In this document: one piece after another, positions 47,412-59,339 of the stretch
How positions within the stretch are numbered: position 1 is the first letter of the stretch
Layout: each line of letters starts with the position of its first letter
From: Cryptolaemus montrouzieri
Lineage: Eukaryota > Arthropoda > Insecta > Coleoptera > Coccinellidae
DNA: 64,000 bases
Direction: 5' to 3'
Assembly (NCBI GenBank): GCA_013387265.2
Contig: JABFTP020000144.1
Location: forward strand, 133,683,600-133,747,599
The notes under the pieces: generated by a model
Told to the model about the DNA's origin: nothing
Databases searched by the model: none
The model's input: only the letters and a program-made list of their open reading frames with translations
Position numbers and translations under genes: made by a program

Positions 47412-48692
47412 TTGTACAGACTTCATCCACTTGAATTCGATTCATTAGATTACAATAATAGATTCAAAATTAGATCAATAATACATGATAAATATACCAT
47501 CCAATACCGCAAATTAAAGTTTCTCGTGTCACGAAAACCGAAACCTACTCCACGTAAAACTAAATTTTCTGACCATCAAGTTTTTGATAGATTCGTTAAC
47601 CTTTCTGATACTAATTTCACAACTGATGAAACAAATCTCTTGGAGAAAGGTTTCAAACACAATATTAAATCAAACAAGATAAAATCTGATTTAGAGGAAC
47701 TTGGCATAGATACTGAAATTTCTCTGAAAAATATTCCTAATAACACTCATCTTAAATATTTAGCATCTAACATAATAAAAAATGAATCATTAGCTGACTT
47801 TAAACCGAGTAAAGAATAAAATATTTTAAAGACCATCAAACAAAAATCTCAACTAAATGAAGTTATTTTTACAAAAGCAGATAAGGGTAATACTGTTATT
47901 GCATTAAATAAAAATGACTACCTATTTAAAACTCTAAATTTCATTTCGTCCGGAAACTATACAATTTTAAACAAAGATCCAACTATTAAATTCCAGAAAA
48001 TATTGAAATTGCAATAAATGACGCAAAATCTTTAATTAAAGCAATAGATAAATACAAATTAATTTTACCAAACCGTCAACCACCTCAACTGTATTCATTC
48101 ATTAAATTGCATAAAGTAAATAACCCCGTTAGACCAGTCGTATCTTACGTTACAGCCATTGAAAATTATTGTTCATTCAAATCAAGATTTTCTATAAAAA
48201 ATTCTTTCGAATTGATAAATAACATAAAAAACGTTAACCTACCACCTAACGCAAAACTTATTTCGTTTGATGTTGAGAATTTATACCCAAGTGTTCCTCC
48301 AGGTCAAAATATTAATCGAAAACATGTTGAATTCGAATCATGTTAACCACATAATTAAATCAGAAATATTGAATCTGTTGGACGTTTGCATTGAACAAAA
48401 TTATTTTTCTTTCAACATCTATTACAGTAGTGAAAATGGTTTGATCATGGGAAATCCTTTGAGTCCACTTTTAGCAGAGATTTTTATGAATAATATCGAA
48501 CAGAAAATTCATACACATCCACTCATTTCCAAATTTCTTTATTGGTATAGATATGTTGACGACATATTAGTATGTTTCATTGGAACTACTCGTCAATTAG
48601 ACTTATTTCTTAATTTCATTAATTCCATCCATTTGAACATTAAATTCGCGATAGAAATTGAACAGAACGATTCCATTAATTTTTGGACTTAA
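47412..48692 (+). pseudogene. Penelope reverse transcriptase, broken
   Basis: The N-terminal part 47412-47819 contains 'HPLEFDSLDYNNRFKI' and helical sequence, ending in TAA at 47817-47819. The same frame continues with 'FTKADKGNTVIALNKNDY' (fingers, about 47865-47925). 48107-48346 continues with 'RPVVSYVTAIENY' and 'LISFDVENLYPSVP' (first catalytic Asp). 48267-48692 gives 'GLIMGNPLSPLLAEIFMNN' and the catalytic box 'YVDD' (48552-48563). Frameshifts near 48000 and 48310, and a stop at 48690. Catalytic residues are intact. Confidence 0.9.
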
Positions 48693-49454
48693 AAATCACT
48701 AAACAAAATAATAATCATGTTTTTCGGTCTTTCGTAAACCAACACATACTGATACAATTATACATAACTACTCATTACATCCAATTCAACACAAAGTTGC
48801 AGCTTTAAACAGCATGGTACATCGGTTACTCAATTTACCTTTATCAGTAGAAGATTATAATAAAGAGTTAAACATCATCAAACAGATAGCCGTTAATAAT
48901 TCATATAATCCGGATATGACAGATCTAATCATTCGTAAAAATCTATCAGAAAGCAATAAATGAAGTATATCCTATTCATAAAGACTATAAAATATTCAAC
49001 AGTTTAACATTCTGCGGTTCTGAAGTACAAATATTAAATCCTTTCTCGTCAAACAAAATCTTAATATAACTTTCAAAACTTCTAATAACTTAGGTAAACA
49101 TATTAAAAATAATAAATCTCGTGTTGAAAATCAAGTAAATCAGGAATCTATAAACTCAATTGCGGTTCTTGTGATAAAATTTATATCGGTAGGACCTATA
49201 GGAGTTTTGGCATAAGAACATCTGAACATAAACGTAGCTTCGATAAAAATAAATCTGATTCAAATTATTCAAACCACCTAATAAAAGAAAACCATTCATT
49301 CAATAAAAACTTTGACATATTACATATAAAATCAAAAAGTTCAAAATTAGATCTCCTAGAAGCATTAGAAATAAATAGATACAAACATTCGGACAAGCTT
49401 TTGAATGAACAGGTAGATGTGAATAACTCACCCCTACTTAACTTGTTTAATTAG
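48693..49454 (+). pseudogene. Penelope linker and GIY-YIG endonuclease
   Basis: After the reverse transcriptase, 'RKPTHTDTIIHNYS'-type and 'HKVAALNSMVHRLL' words (about 48730-48840) form the linker region, in more than one frame. From 49143 the frame is open to TAG at 49452-49454. It contains 'GIYKLNCGSCDKIYIGRT' with the GIY and YIG motifs and a Cys pair, then 'RTSEHKRSF' (Arg and the EH of the active site), and 'LDLLEALEINRYKH'. The endonuclease itself seems intact. It makes the nick that primes insertion. Confidence 0.88.
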
Positions 49455-49569
49455 TTTTTATTACCTTTCATACTAACTGTACAATGGCTCGGTGTGGATT
49501 TTCCTGTTATTCATCCAACTTGTTCTACGATTTGTTCATAATACCATACTCTTCATTCTGTTTTTCATT

Positions 49570-49605
49570 CTTGATAAAGCTGCTGTGTCAGCGAAACGTC
49601 GTCGA
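49570..49605 (+). ncRNA. hammerhead-like motif in Penelope 3' tip
   Basis: 'CTTGATAAAGCTG' + 'CTGTGT' + 'CAGCGAAACGTCGTC': a four-base-pair hairpin (GCTG/CAGC) between a CUGAUGA-like box, degenerate here as CUUGAUAAA, and GAAAC. Penelope-like elements are known to carry hammerhead ribozymes in their terminal repeats. An antisense copy lies at about 36164-36200. The changed box makes activity doubtful. Confidence 0.4.
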
Positions 49606-49661
49606 AGTTTTTTAAATAAAGTGTAGATTAAAGTTGAACCTTGTGTTTTTCATCTCATTTA

Positions 49662-49890
49662 CATTATTAAATAATTATTGAATCATCATTCAACTATCAT
49701 TCCACAGTTCATCTACGAAGTCTAATTCTAAATCTTATTCGAATTCCTAAACCTAATAAATCTTTGTACCTACTTAAACTGAATCTCGAAATCATTTAAA
49801 AGTCAAATAAATACAAGTTAAAATATTCGACAAGTGTTCTTTCTATTCACCATCACTACAACACAACAGACGACGAAGAGAAACCCAACA
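49662..49890 (+). repeat. 3' LTR, right part
   Basis: Resumes with 'CATTATTAAATAATTATTG' and ends 'GAAACCCAACA', matching 40530-40751. Followed by the ATAT target duplication. Confidence 0.92.
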
Positions 49891-50163
49891 ATATGGTCTC
49901 GGAAAAGAAAACACTATGGGAATTTCAGTTAAAATCTTGGACGTGTAATAGTGAAGGCTGTAAAAGATAACTTGCATTCCAAATTTGGGCAGAATATCTC
50001 AAAAACTGTAGGAGTTTTGAAGAAAAAACTAATTTTTTCGGGAAATTTCAACACCCTGTTTCTCCGTAACGTAACTGTTTATATAAACTTATGTCTTAAA
50101 ATTGCACGTAGATTTACCCCCTCAAGTTGTGACATACTATTATGTAACACCCTGTATACATTC
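49891..50163 (+). mobile_element. DD41D transposon, right part with terminal CACCCTGTATA
   Basis: 'GGTCTCGGAAAAGAAAACAC' followed by 'TTTCAGTTAAAATCTTGGACGTGTA' matches the other DD41D copy (complement of about 29370-29425), showing that this is the continuation of the element broken at 40144. It ends near 50163 with 'TAACACCCTGTATAC', a terminus common among insect DNA transposons. A second internal 'CAACACCCTGT' occurs at about 50050. No ORF of interest; 49951-50196 is incidental. Confidence 0.75.
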
Positions 50164-50164
50164 T

Positions 50165-51440
50165 ATAACCCGCTACTAAACTCCAGTTGGCATTAACGGT
50201 GTTACAACATGCTTTCCGCTCATGATTCGAAATGGAGGTTGAGCAAATTCCACACGACGACAGTTTAAGAAAACTGAAGCAATAGTTGTTTATGTGAAGC
50301 TCGAATCGTTATTAACCAAGGATGGATGTAGATAACAAATGCAGCAGTTGACTCAGATGCTGCACAAGAAGTTTTCAATCTGTTATATGAACTATTGTGT
50401 CTTGTCTCTCTCGTGTACTTTTTTTCCACTGATTTTTGCCGAAATTTTACTTACTCACTTAACGCAGACCAATACTTAAGGAAAAGAGACTGAAGAAAAT
50501 ATAAACCGAAAATTTTGAGAGCTTAGACACCACTTCTTTGAAAAAAATGAACTCACATCTTTCAAGATCCTTTTTTGCTCAATTGAAGAAATCCTTCAAA
50601 CTCTCACAATATTGATATACAAAACTGTGTTTTGGATAAACAAGTTGAATGAAAAATCTACCAATTTCTGAGTAGTACCGAACAAATTTCAATTATTCCA
50701 AAACCAATGTACGCTCATCCAACAGTTGAACTTCTAAAGAAACAAGTAGACAAAACTTGACTATTCGTAGCTGAAGCAAAAAAAGTTGCAACTTCAGATT
50801 AATTGTTTTTGTGGGTCTATCACATTACGCAATTCGGCGTAATGTTTGTGTAGGAGGCAGCACATCTGGGGTCAATGTCGATAAAAAGTACTTATTTATT
50901 GTTTGACATCTAGGAGGTCAGCAAGGTAGTAACATATAAAATATAACATTTACATCACCGGATGAAAATGAGGGTAACAATAGTGATAATAGTAAGTTAT
51001 TTGTCTTGTCTTACATTGAGTTAATTTAATGAAATTAATATTCTGATATTTGCATTCTGAGATAATTACAATTGCATTAAATGTTCACATGCTTAGAATA
51101 ATCATCTATTCATCCTCAATGATTTTCTGCAAGATAGAAAAATCCCCATCTACATTTTAGAGTATATATATTTATGACTGTGCATGATTTAATGTATTTT
51201 TGACAAAGGATTTCAAATTAGGACCCTATTGCATTAGTACTATTGCTGATTTTCAATATCCTTTTATGGATAAAATTCAACGGAATTTGCTAAGATTTCA
51301 TACGGTTGAGGAAAAGGAACACAAAAAACTCATTCACCACACCTTCATTTGGATTTTGAATTTTTGTCATCAAAATAGATAGTATTTTTTATTTGTATGA
51401 AGGTTTTGGGGACAATATTTTATGGGATGTTAAAAGTTTC
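50165..51440. other. no gene seen
   Basis: AT-rich. The ORF at 51200-51382 has no recognisable domain. Nothing else supported. Confidence 0.45.
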
Positions 51441-51565
51441 AGATAATCGAAATAGACGTACCTGATTGGGTTAAACATACTCAAGTTAGGAAAATAGCAA
51501 ATCTTTTTAATATGAATACAAGATCTTTTCGTCAATTTAAAAACGAAGTTATTGAAACCGTTTGA

Positions 51566-51697
51566 ATGAAGATTTTATTTGTCTTAGTTACCGCATTTGC
51601 ATTCGAAAAGTGTCCACCGAGAGAGGAAGAAAAAGAACATCACTATCGGAGGAAAAACCCCCGTTTTCGAAATTATTCTCCTTTAAATTCGGAATGA
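51566..51697 (+). CDS. possible small secreted peptide, 43 codons
   Basis: ATG at 51566, directly preceded by an in-frame TGA, reads 'MKILFVLVTAFAFEKCPPRE', then a charged stretch rich in Glu, His, Arg and Lys, stopping at 51695-51697. The first 12-13 residues look like a signal peptide (Lys, then a hydrophobic core, small residues before the cut). Only one Cys is present. It could be a first exon or a chance ORF. No promoter or neighbour supports it. Confidence 0.25.
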   Translation: MKILFVLVTAFAFEKCPPREEEKEHHYRRKNPRFRNYSPLNSE

Positions 51698-51789
51698 ACT
51701 TCCGAAATCCAAAATATGAGAATGAATTTCATTCTTATTTTCAACGTCTTACACTGAAAAAACTCCGATACCCGTCGATGCGTAGTTTA

Positions 51790-52260
51790 TCGCATTGAAA
51801 CATTATTCCTTCTTTTAAAGAAAGAAATTTTCACGTGGCAAACACGTAGTGATATGTATCGTAGTTCATTGTAATATTGTGAAATTCTGTTCGTTGTCTG
51901 AAAGCCTGTAATGTTTTGGAGCATCGTATTGCAATACTGACCACCGCAACAGTCCTTGTGGTAAGTGTGCGCCACTGCAGGAAACACTCAAGTTGAATCG
52001 ATATTTGATGTTCTGCACGTTCGTGATCCACTTGTTGCATCCTAATCATATTGGTCGTTGTCACTCTACGAATTGGCATAGTTTAGTTTCAATTTCCCTT
52101 GAATGTAATGGAGAAATGTGGTTCACTGTCGATTTCTACCGAGAACGTTATTGCAGTCTGTTGTTCACGTTAACGACACAACTCTTGCTATTGTGGCCTT
52201 TGTTAACAATGACCGAGATGAGTATGTTAAGGCCAAATTTATAGGTTTTCACACAATGGA
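51790..52260. other. possible eroded coding region, unclassified
   Basis: Less AT-rich than its surroundings, with competing open frames on both strands (51831-52079 minus; 51993-52244 plus; an open plus frame ending 'FHTMEFDRG' near 52280). No domain was recognised in any of them. A decayed gene or mobile element is possible, but strand cannot be decided. Confidence 0.2.
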
Positions 52261-55200
52261 ATTTGACCGTGGAAACATCTAGACTATTTGGTTTGTCGTT
52301 TTTGTTGATGAGTTATCGGACTGTATTCACTGATAATATCGATATTGCAATAAAACGAGGTTGAATGAGATTAACGAAATATATTACGCTTAGAATGACA
52401 TAAATGAAATGTTAATCTAATTAACTTAACATAACCACGACAGAGTTACTTTAACACCATGTTTTTATTTTCATTCAATGAATCGTAACTTTACCACGGT
52501 AGAGTTGTATGGGTACTGCTTAGGGGTGGTTTTTCGATGCCGGATGCGAAGTAGGCTAAACAAAGACCATATCCCGCCTTCGAGGCGTCAGTTGATCACT
52601 GGCAAAGATGATTCATATACTCTAGATGAAGAACCCACTTCAACGTAAAATTTTCACACAGTACAGTGAATTTGACGTACAAAACATTCCGTCTGCTAGC
52701 GCCCTCTTTGATAATAGACTATATGTGCGGTACTATATCTATAAGTGCAGTGTTCTGCACTAATACGACAAAATAATGATTGAATCATTCTGATGTGGTT
52801 CATAGATGACGCGTGAAATCGAAAGAACCTATGATATTCAGCTGACATGAGCGTAGACATGAATACGAAAAAAGGATTTTACTCATTTTTTACATTACGT
52901 ACTCTAGGATTGAATGAGAAATGCAGAAAAGGAGAATATGTTCAATTTTTTATCAATAGCTTTCAATATATGTTTTCTCAAACCCATATATACTCATACA
53001 CAAAATATTATAAATATCCATCCTACTTTGGCATCTCTTTTCAGAGAGATGAAGACAATCTATGAATGTTTAATTTTCAAATCGGAGGAGAGAACAACAG
53101 ACATCTATAATATGACTCCATTTCAAGGTACACGCGTTTTAATTTGAATTTACGAAAGAGTGTAGCACGCTTTTTTCAAATTAGGAATGTGAAATTGAAA
53201 ATTCGAATTCAGATCCAAAAGTTTGCTTTGAGAATAATTTTCAGTTTCGAAAGTGCAATGCCCGACTTCACCTCCAGAAAATTGTATTAGAACATCAAGA
53301 ATATTCATATCATTAGTTAAGTACATTTTCGCTGAGAATGATTAATTTTGTTTAAATAAAACAACTTTTGAAGTAATTCAATACATAATTGTGATATTTT
53401 TTAAATAATTATTTAAAGGTGATATATTATTATGATATCATCTATACATTATGAAAAAGAATAAATTGCAGATATTGTATCAGTTAGGTGTTCACTGTGC
53501 ATTATATTAATGGTAAATGCCATTTTGATAACGTTCTTGAGTAATCGGTAAACCAATGTAACAAATATAAAGCGAAAGACAAAATATCTGGCAAAAAAAA
53601 GTCTATTCGATTCTACCAGTCTGTGTCGCAAAGCATGCAATGGGTTGCATAGTGCGTACGATGAACAATAAACTAAGAAAAATTGAATTTTTAACTCATT
53701 GCAAAGGGTTGAAGTTTTAATTTTTTGCAGAATCTATTGTCGAAGCCAACTGGCCATCATATCAAAAATGAAGGTTGATTAGAAGAAATTGCTGTTTCCC
53801 AGCTATTTTAACAGAATTATTAAAAGTTTTGTAAGCATTCACCAGTTATCAGGATCGTCTGAATACGTTCATTTTTGGTATATGTGTGCGTTCCGCTATT
53901 TATAATGAGCAAAATTATAAATATAAGGAATATAGGGTTGAACTGAAAACTGATCAATAATAGTATTTTCATGAGTAGTAACCAACTGTGAAATTTGTAA
54001 AATTAGGTTCCAACTCCTCTACGAGACTACAAATGAACACAAAGCTAGGAATGGCGATAATGTGTAGGGTTGAAAATTTCCTGCAACTGAAAAAATTTGT
54101 GGTTTTAAATTCGTATTTGCAATCTTAATCAATTATGTACAATATTCCATAAAAAGATTTCGGATAAGTAACTTTATTATATTCCACAATTGGATTACAT
54201 CAAATTTTTGGGCGGTTTCCATATTTCGACCCAAAATTTTGCTTTTGAAGAAGCATTTTCCATCTAACTGATATTCCTATTTGATATCAGTTTGTAATCG
54301 ATTGGTTTCGAGTTTCAATGTTGGCAATATATATCATAGGAAAAATTTTACTTCGTCATCTTCCGAGGATAAAGCTTCGAAATGATAACGGAGAAATTTA
54401 CGAAATACAAACTTTCGAAACAACGAAACATGAGTATAGGCATTATTGGTATGGTTTTTCATATGGAGTCATAATACCATCTTGAATTTCAGAAATTGTT
54501 ATGAAATATACGGTATATTTTAGAAATTGAAACTTAATCAATACTAAAATGAAACGTTATAAAAGGGTGAATTTCAAAAGAATTTGAGTTTTCGGAAGAG
54601 CGAAAATTCTCAAAACTGGTGAAATGTGATGAAGAAATATTTCTGTACAACTATGAAAGAAATGATGCCATCAAAGTTATTCTTTCACACTGTAACTTTT
54701 CATGAAAAAGGAAATCAGAAAGAGTAAGAGTCACGGAAAATTATGGATATTTATGAATCTATTTAATAAGAAGCTATTGAAAAAACGTTACAGATTATTG
54801 AATTAGTCAAAAAATGTGATTAGTTCGTTAAATTCTGGTGGAAATGAGTTGATGAATAACAAATACACGTTAGTCGAAGATTTTACGATTTATTGAGAAA
54901 ATTGGGTTTCAATAGGTCCACCCGCAATAATTTCTAACTAAATATTGCATAAACAACACACTTCATTGTTACGAGCGAAGCTGAGATTTAATTTCTATTT
55001 TCGAATACAAGTTGAAAGCATATTATGGCCGATGTTCACCACGAAATGTCTAGATGGTTTCTGTCGGACGGTGGCCTCTCAAAGGAAACAGCGAAAAAAC
55101 TCCAGTAAACTCGTCTGGTCTGTGTCTCGAGAAGCCGTTAAAACAAAAGACGCATTGCCTTAAAATTAACTTCGCTCAGGGTACCGTTTATCAATTATGG

Positions 55201-55650
55201 GTTTTATTATCATTATTTTCATTTGAATGATATAAAATTTGAAATATTTGTCTTTAAATTTAGGTTAGAAAAAACTGATAATCTAAATATATTTATCGTT
55301 AATATGTATATAATATGTCAGATTTATTATGATTACATAATTGAAAATTATGGCTAATAATTATTTTTTCTGTGCTCGTAGAAATTCATTAAGTGGCATC
55401 GTGTATCAAAATAATTTATGCAAATGATCGAGTTCATAACGAAAATAAAAATTGACAACAGGCGTTAGTTTTATTATACACGTAGGTATATATAAATATA
55501 CTTCTATTGATAGATTTCAAATGTTAATTGATAGACAAAAAATTAAATTAAAACGTTTATAGAGTTAGATATGAACATAAAAATAAAATGAAATATTTTA
55601 GGTAACATAAATGAGATATTACATTTTAAAAGAAAATAAAATCCTCATCA
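52261..55650. other. no gene recognised
   Basis: AT-rich throughout, with a slightly GC-richer patch near 52500-52740. ORFs at 52847-53147, 53449-53640 and 54945-55163 show no known motif. Nothing else is supported. Confidence 0.45.
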
Positions 55651-55658
55651 AAACATTA

Positions 55659-57510
55659 TTACTTCACAATGAATTGTTCAACGGTAGGATTTCGGGTGAA
55701 AACCTCCAGCTTACCGAATGACTGAAAAAAATGTTCCAATGGGTCCTGATTGAAACGATTCGTTAAAAAATATTCCACGTTTACACTTTCCTGTTTTATA
55801 GACTCCCAAAGATACAAAATGCTTATCAACGTTTGTTCAAAGCCGAAAAAGCAAGGAGGACGCGCACGAGTAGAACCGGTAATTTCCCACGTACGAACAT
55901 AATCAATAAATTGCCTTAAATTATTCTCGGGGTGATAATTCTTTCGCGAAAGAGCGTAAATTCCTTTTTTCTTCACATTGAAATAATCGAACAAGTTATT
56001 ATCCTTCTTCAGAAATTCTGAAGTATTGATTGAGGTTTCGGAATCGAGTTGTTTGGTGTTAAACGCCATTAAAATGGCTGCGGATACAGAGTTACTAAAA
56101 ATTTGGGTGGCTACAGACACTTACATTCTCTCAAATGGTTCAAGACGTATATGAGCGTCTGTTATTTTACACATTAAACGAGCATTAACTAATTTGGAGT
56201 CTATTATGAACGTTTCCTCTATGTTTGACCACCGACATCTACTTTACCGTGAAAAACAAATTGGTTACGAAGTGATTTTATTAAATGAGGAACATCGTGA
56301 AGAAAAACAATATCTGGCCGTCGATATTAAAAATAGGATGTTCCACGGTAACCCTTATATCACGATAAGCTTTTCTGTTATTCGTTCCCTGATCACACGT
56401 GATAGCCCTTACCAATATTCCAATTGATTTCAATTTTGAAATAAGGGTTATCAGTATGGTTTTTATTTCACCTCCCGCCATATTTCCAGAAACGACGAAG
56501 TGACTTAACGGAATTTTGTAATACGCATAAAGCCCTCGAATCATAAAAACAAGAACTTGATTTCCAAGATTTTGTTGTCGACCGAATTCTCCATAATCTG
56601 AAACTAATCAATTTAGAATTGTAACTAATACTCCTCTCTATTCCGATTTTATCAAAAAGTATGACACAGTTTTTTTCTGCTCGATAGAATCGTCAAATTT
56701 CAAACGCACATGTTCGAAAGTAAACGCTATCAAGAAAACCCGTCTCTAATTTAATCGAATTGAACCAATTCGAGATTGTGCCTTTATGCGGGAGAGTGAA
56801 TCCCTGACGAACTCGAACGAAATTTTATATTCCCGGGCTTCTATAAAAAATTGTGGGAGCAAATTTTTTTTCTTCTTCTGAGTACTCTGTATGCGGCTTA
56901 TGTTCCGTTTGGAGATCTATGAACGATTCGACACTTCGTGATGGTTGCTTCACTCTTTTATGTTCTTTCAAAATGTTCTGGTCTTTGGCGCGACTGCGAC
57001 GTAATCGACGATTATTTTGACGGAGGACATCAATACATTTCCTTAATTTATCGATTTGTTTTTGTTTCGAAGCAAATTTACGTTTGAATTGAAAAATTCC
57101 GTGGGAGGAACATGAAGAATCTAAGTTTGCCGTAGAGGAGAAATATGTCGATAGTGGATTTCCGTGTCCGTATCCACAAGGATACGTAATTATGTTTTTT
57201 GTTTTCATCAGAATCAGTGCCGAAATCCATAAAATCGAGTTGCAGAGTTGGTACTGCATGAAGGCGTAAATGACGTTTCGAATTATCAGTAAAACACGAA
57301 TCCGCAAAGTGTATGCTACCAATTTTTTTGTACCTGATGTCTTTACGCGGAACAAATGAAATTAAATCCCGCCGATCGATTTCCCGAGGCCAATCACCTT
57401 GTCGTGAGTCCAACGGAAATCTGAAAAATGAAACATATGAACCCCCCCACGGCGATATTTATCTTCACAATATTTCATTGAACACCTATACACGATTGCT
57501 TGAATGTTAT
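55659..57510 (-). pseudogene. P-element-like THAP transposase, inactive
   Basis: P-element superfamily transposase, also known in animals as THAP9-like. Reading right to left: THAP zinc-finger domain (57510-57220) with 'CSMKYCEDKYRRGGVHMF', then 'DSRQGDWPREIDRRD', 'IHFADSCF' and the closing 'LHAVPTL'. The third zinc-binding Cys is replaced by Gly ('KIGSIHF'). A basic coiled coil follows (57090-56960, 'KQKQIDKLRKCIDVLRQ'), then the catalytic core near 56540-56290 ('HFVVSGNMAGGEIKTIL', 'VRAITCDQGTNNRKAY'). The C-terminal part is 56120-55659 ('LTNRFNQDPLEHFFQSF', 'TRNPTVEQF'). Frameshifts separate all blocks. No terminal repeats were found. Confidence 0.88.
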
Positions 57511-59095
57511 TGGATTTTTTACCATCGCCATTAGTGGGAAAGCTCTTTCAGTAAATCCAGTAACAAAAATTTTTAATCGACAGCGACCCTATATAAAATA
57601 AACCTGCTCTAGGCAAAATCAATCAAATAGAAACAAACATTTACCCAAAAGTCAGACCAATTATTAATTGTCGTTTCAAACTACAAGAAATATACGAACT
57701 TTTAAAAAGTGACATCCCCCTTCTCAATGTACATCCTACCCATTGAAATATAGTTGGAAAATCCAGAAGACACAGGATAATTTTATTGCTTCGATTCAAG
57801 TGCATATGAATGCTAAGGTTTTCGGTAAACAAGGTTGCCAGATTGTAATCAATCCCTAACGAGTAAGAGAATACGGAACCAAAGAACATTAATTTATTGA
57901 TAAATCAAAATATACAGGGTCACTGACAGAAATTATTCAAAATTTTATGATCAGAGTGTCGATAATTCAAATTAAGAACTTGCAATAGATTTAACGAAAT
58001 ACACTCAAATATATAATCAATCAATCAGCAGTCAAAATTTAAAAGAATACAGTTAAATTTTTTAACTTATGGAAAATGGGATACTGAATATTGTGAATAG
58101 AAATACATGACAAATGATGCATGAGAATAAAATAATGTCTAAAATTGCACGTAATGAAAATTCGATAAAATTATTCACAAATATTCAAACTTCCTCCCAT
58201 CATTTTCTAAACAGTTCTCAATTCGGAAACATAATCTTTGATCGTTGCTTTTTTCAGCATGTTAGGATCGAAATTTACAAAAGATGTGCGAACTCTACAT
58301 TCCAAAGCTCTCCGGGTATTCAACAACTTCACTCTCGTACGTTACTTATCAGAAAATTTAAATGTTGAGGGAATTGACGTACTTTTTTTTACCACAAATG
58401 TGTGTTGTGATTTCGGAAATTCGAGGATAGCTGATCCTACGATAATCGTGGGATTGCGGGATATGTCCCGACTACTATTTTTCCAGTTCCTATTCTAACA
58501 ATACTTTGCTCTCCTTCCATTCCATTCTTGGTGAAATTGATTTTTTTCCAAATTGAGACAAAAACATGGAAAATATAATAGAAATTATCTTGATTTAAAA
58601 AGAATTCAACAATCAATTATTTCCTCACATCTTGAAACTCAAATGGTTTTCTTCAAAATAATCCAGAGGGGGCTACCGAAAACCTTGATGAAGTAAAGTC
58701 TCATTCAACCACTATTAAGACTTAAAGGTGATTGGATGTTTCCACCAGCCATAAAGAATTTTGAGAGGAAATGAATTGTATATTCAAGACTGAGAACGAA
58801 AGGTATATTCGATTATTATTTACTATGAATACATATGTATTCGCCTACACTATATGTGGTCGTATTTGTTGTAATCTTAAGTATAAAATCGTATGAAAGC
58901 TCCAATCTATTTTATTAATAAACGATATGATGAAACGTGCATTTTCAGGTACGTAACTTTGAAATCTTAAAGGCTTCGAATTATTCACAAAATTTTCCAT
59001 TTTCGTATTCCATATATTATGAAATTTGAAAGGAAACATATATCTACGTTGAAGATTGCATTTCACTTATTTCCTTCATCTATAAAATAATAGAT
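57511..59095. other. no gene recognised
   Basis: ORFs at 57641-57889, 58114-58368, 58238-58498 and 58845-59066 show no known domain. 'TATACAGGGTCACTGACAG' near 57911 resembles the terminus of an insect DNA transposon, but no partner was found. Confidence 0.4.
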
Positions 59096-59099
59096 ATTT

Positions 59100-59290
59100 T
59101 CTATCCATAATCAATCTGACAACACTGTGTGTTGAGTCTGACGCCTCTGGCGGTGCCCGAAAGGAGGCACCAGCAGCAGAGTTACGGACAACAATCATCG
59201 TTCGCCGGTCACGGGGTTGGCGTGGTGACACTATAGATTGTAGAAAGAAAACAAACACAAAACACTCTCTGTTGTTCAAGTGGGCGAAAT
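59100..59290. promoter_or_regulatory. GC-rich, CpG-containing island
   Basis: A sharp rise in GC and CpG in an AT-rich background ('GACGCCTCTGGCGGTGCCCG', 'TCGTTCGCCGGTCACGGGG'). A minus-strand frame at 59076-59279 is open but unrecognised. It might be a promoter with first exon, or a fragment of a GC-rich repeat. Short palindrome CAACACTGTGTGTTG at about 59121-59135. Confidence 0.3.
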
Positions 59291-59339
59291 ATTGGGCTTA
59301 CCAAGATTAGCTTCAATACAGGGAATCATGGCCACAGTT

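Larger units (their letters stand above)
47330..49661 (+). mobile_element. Penelope-like element nested in 3' LTR
   Basis: A retroelement with Penelope-type reverse transcriptase followed by a GIY-YIG endonuclease. Boundaries are defined by LTR sequence resuming exactly on both sides and by the 11-bp duplication. The 3' tip 'AAAGCTGCTGTGTCAGCGAA' + 'ACGTCGTCGAA' can form a hairpin resembling a hammerhead core. The ORF is broken by at least one stop and several frameshifts. Being inside the LTR, it is younger than the LTR element. Confidence 0.92.
40145..49890 (+). mobile_element. errantivirus-like LTR retroelement with env, defective
   Basis: A complete element outline: 5' LTR (40145-40751), primer-binding region, gag, protease, RNase H, integrase, env, polypurine tract and 3' LTR (46946-49890, interrupted by a Penelope insertion). 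LTRs begin TGTT and end AACA, and the whole is flanked by ATAT. It is dead: the reverse-transcriptase core is deleted (around 42638), integrase lacks the region with the catalytic Glu (around 44150), and stops or frameshifts occur in gag, pol and env. It was inserted into a DD41D transposon tail. Confidence 0.93.

Noticed and set aside
52440..52740. Promoter or exon in a mildly GC-richer patch
   Set aside because: No open frame, core promoter motif or splice pattern strong enough to call.
57420..57525. Small intron in the P-element-like gene (GT near 57521, TTTTTCAG near 57423 on the minus strand)
   Set aside because: The interval itself encodes the start of the THAP domain, so a frameshift explains it better than an intron.
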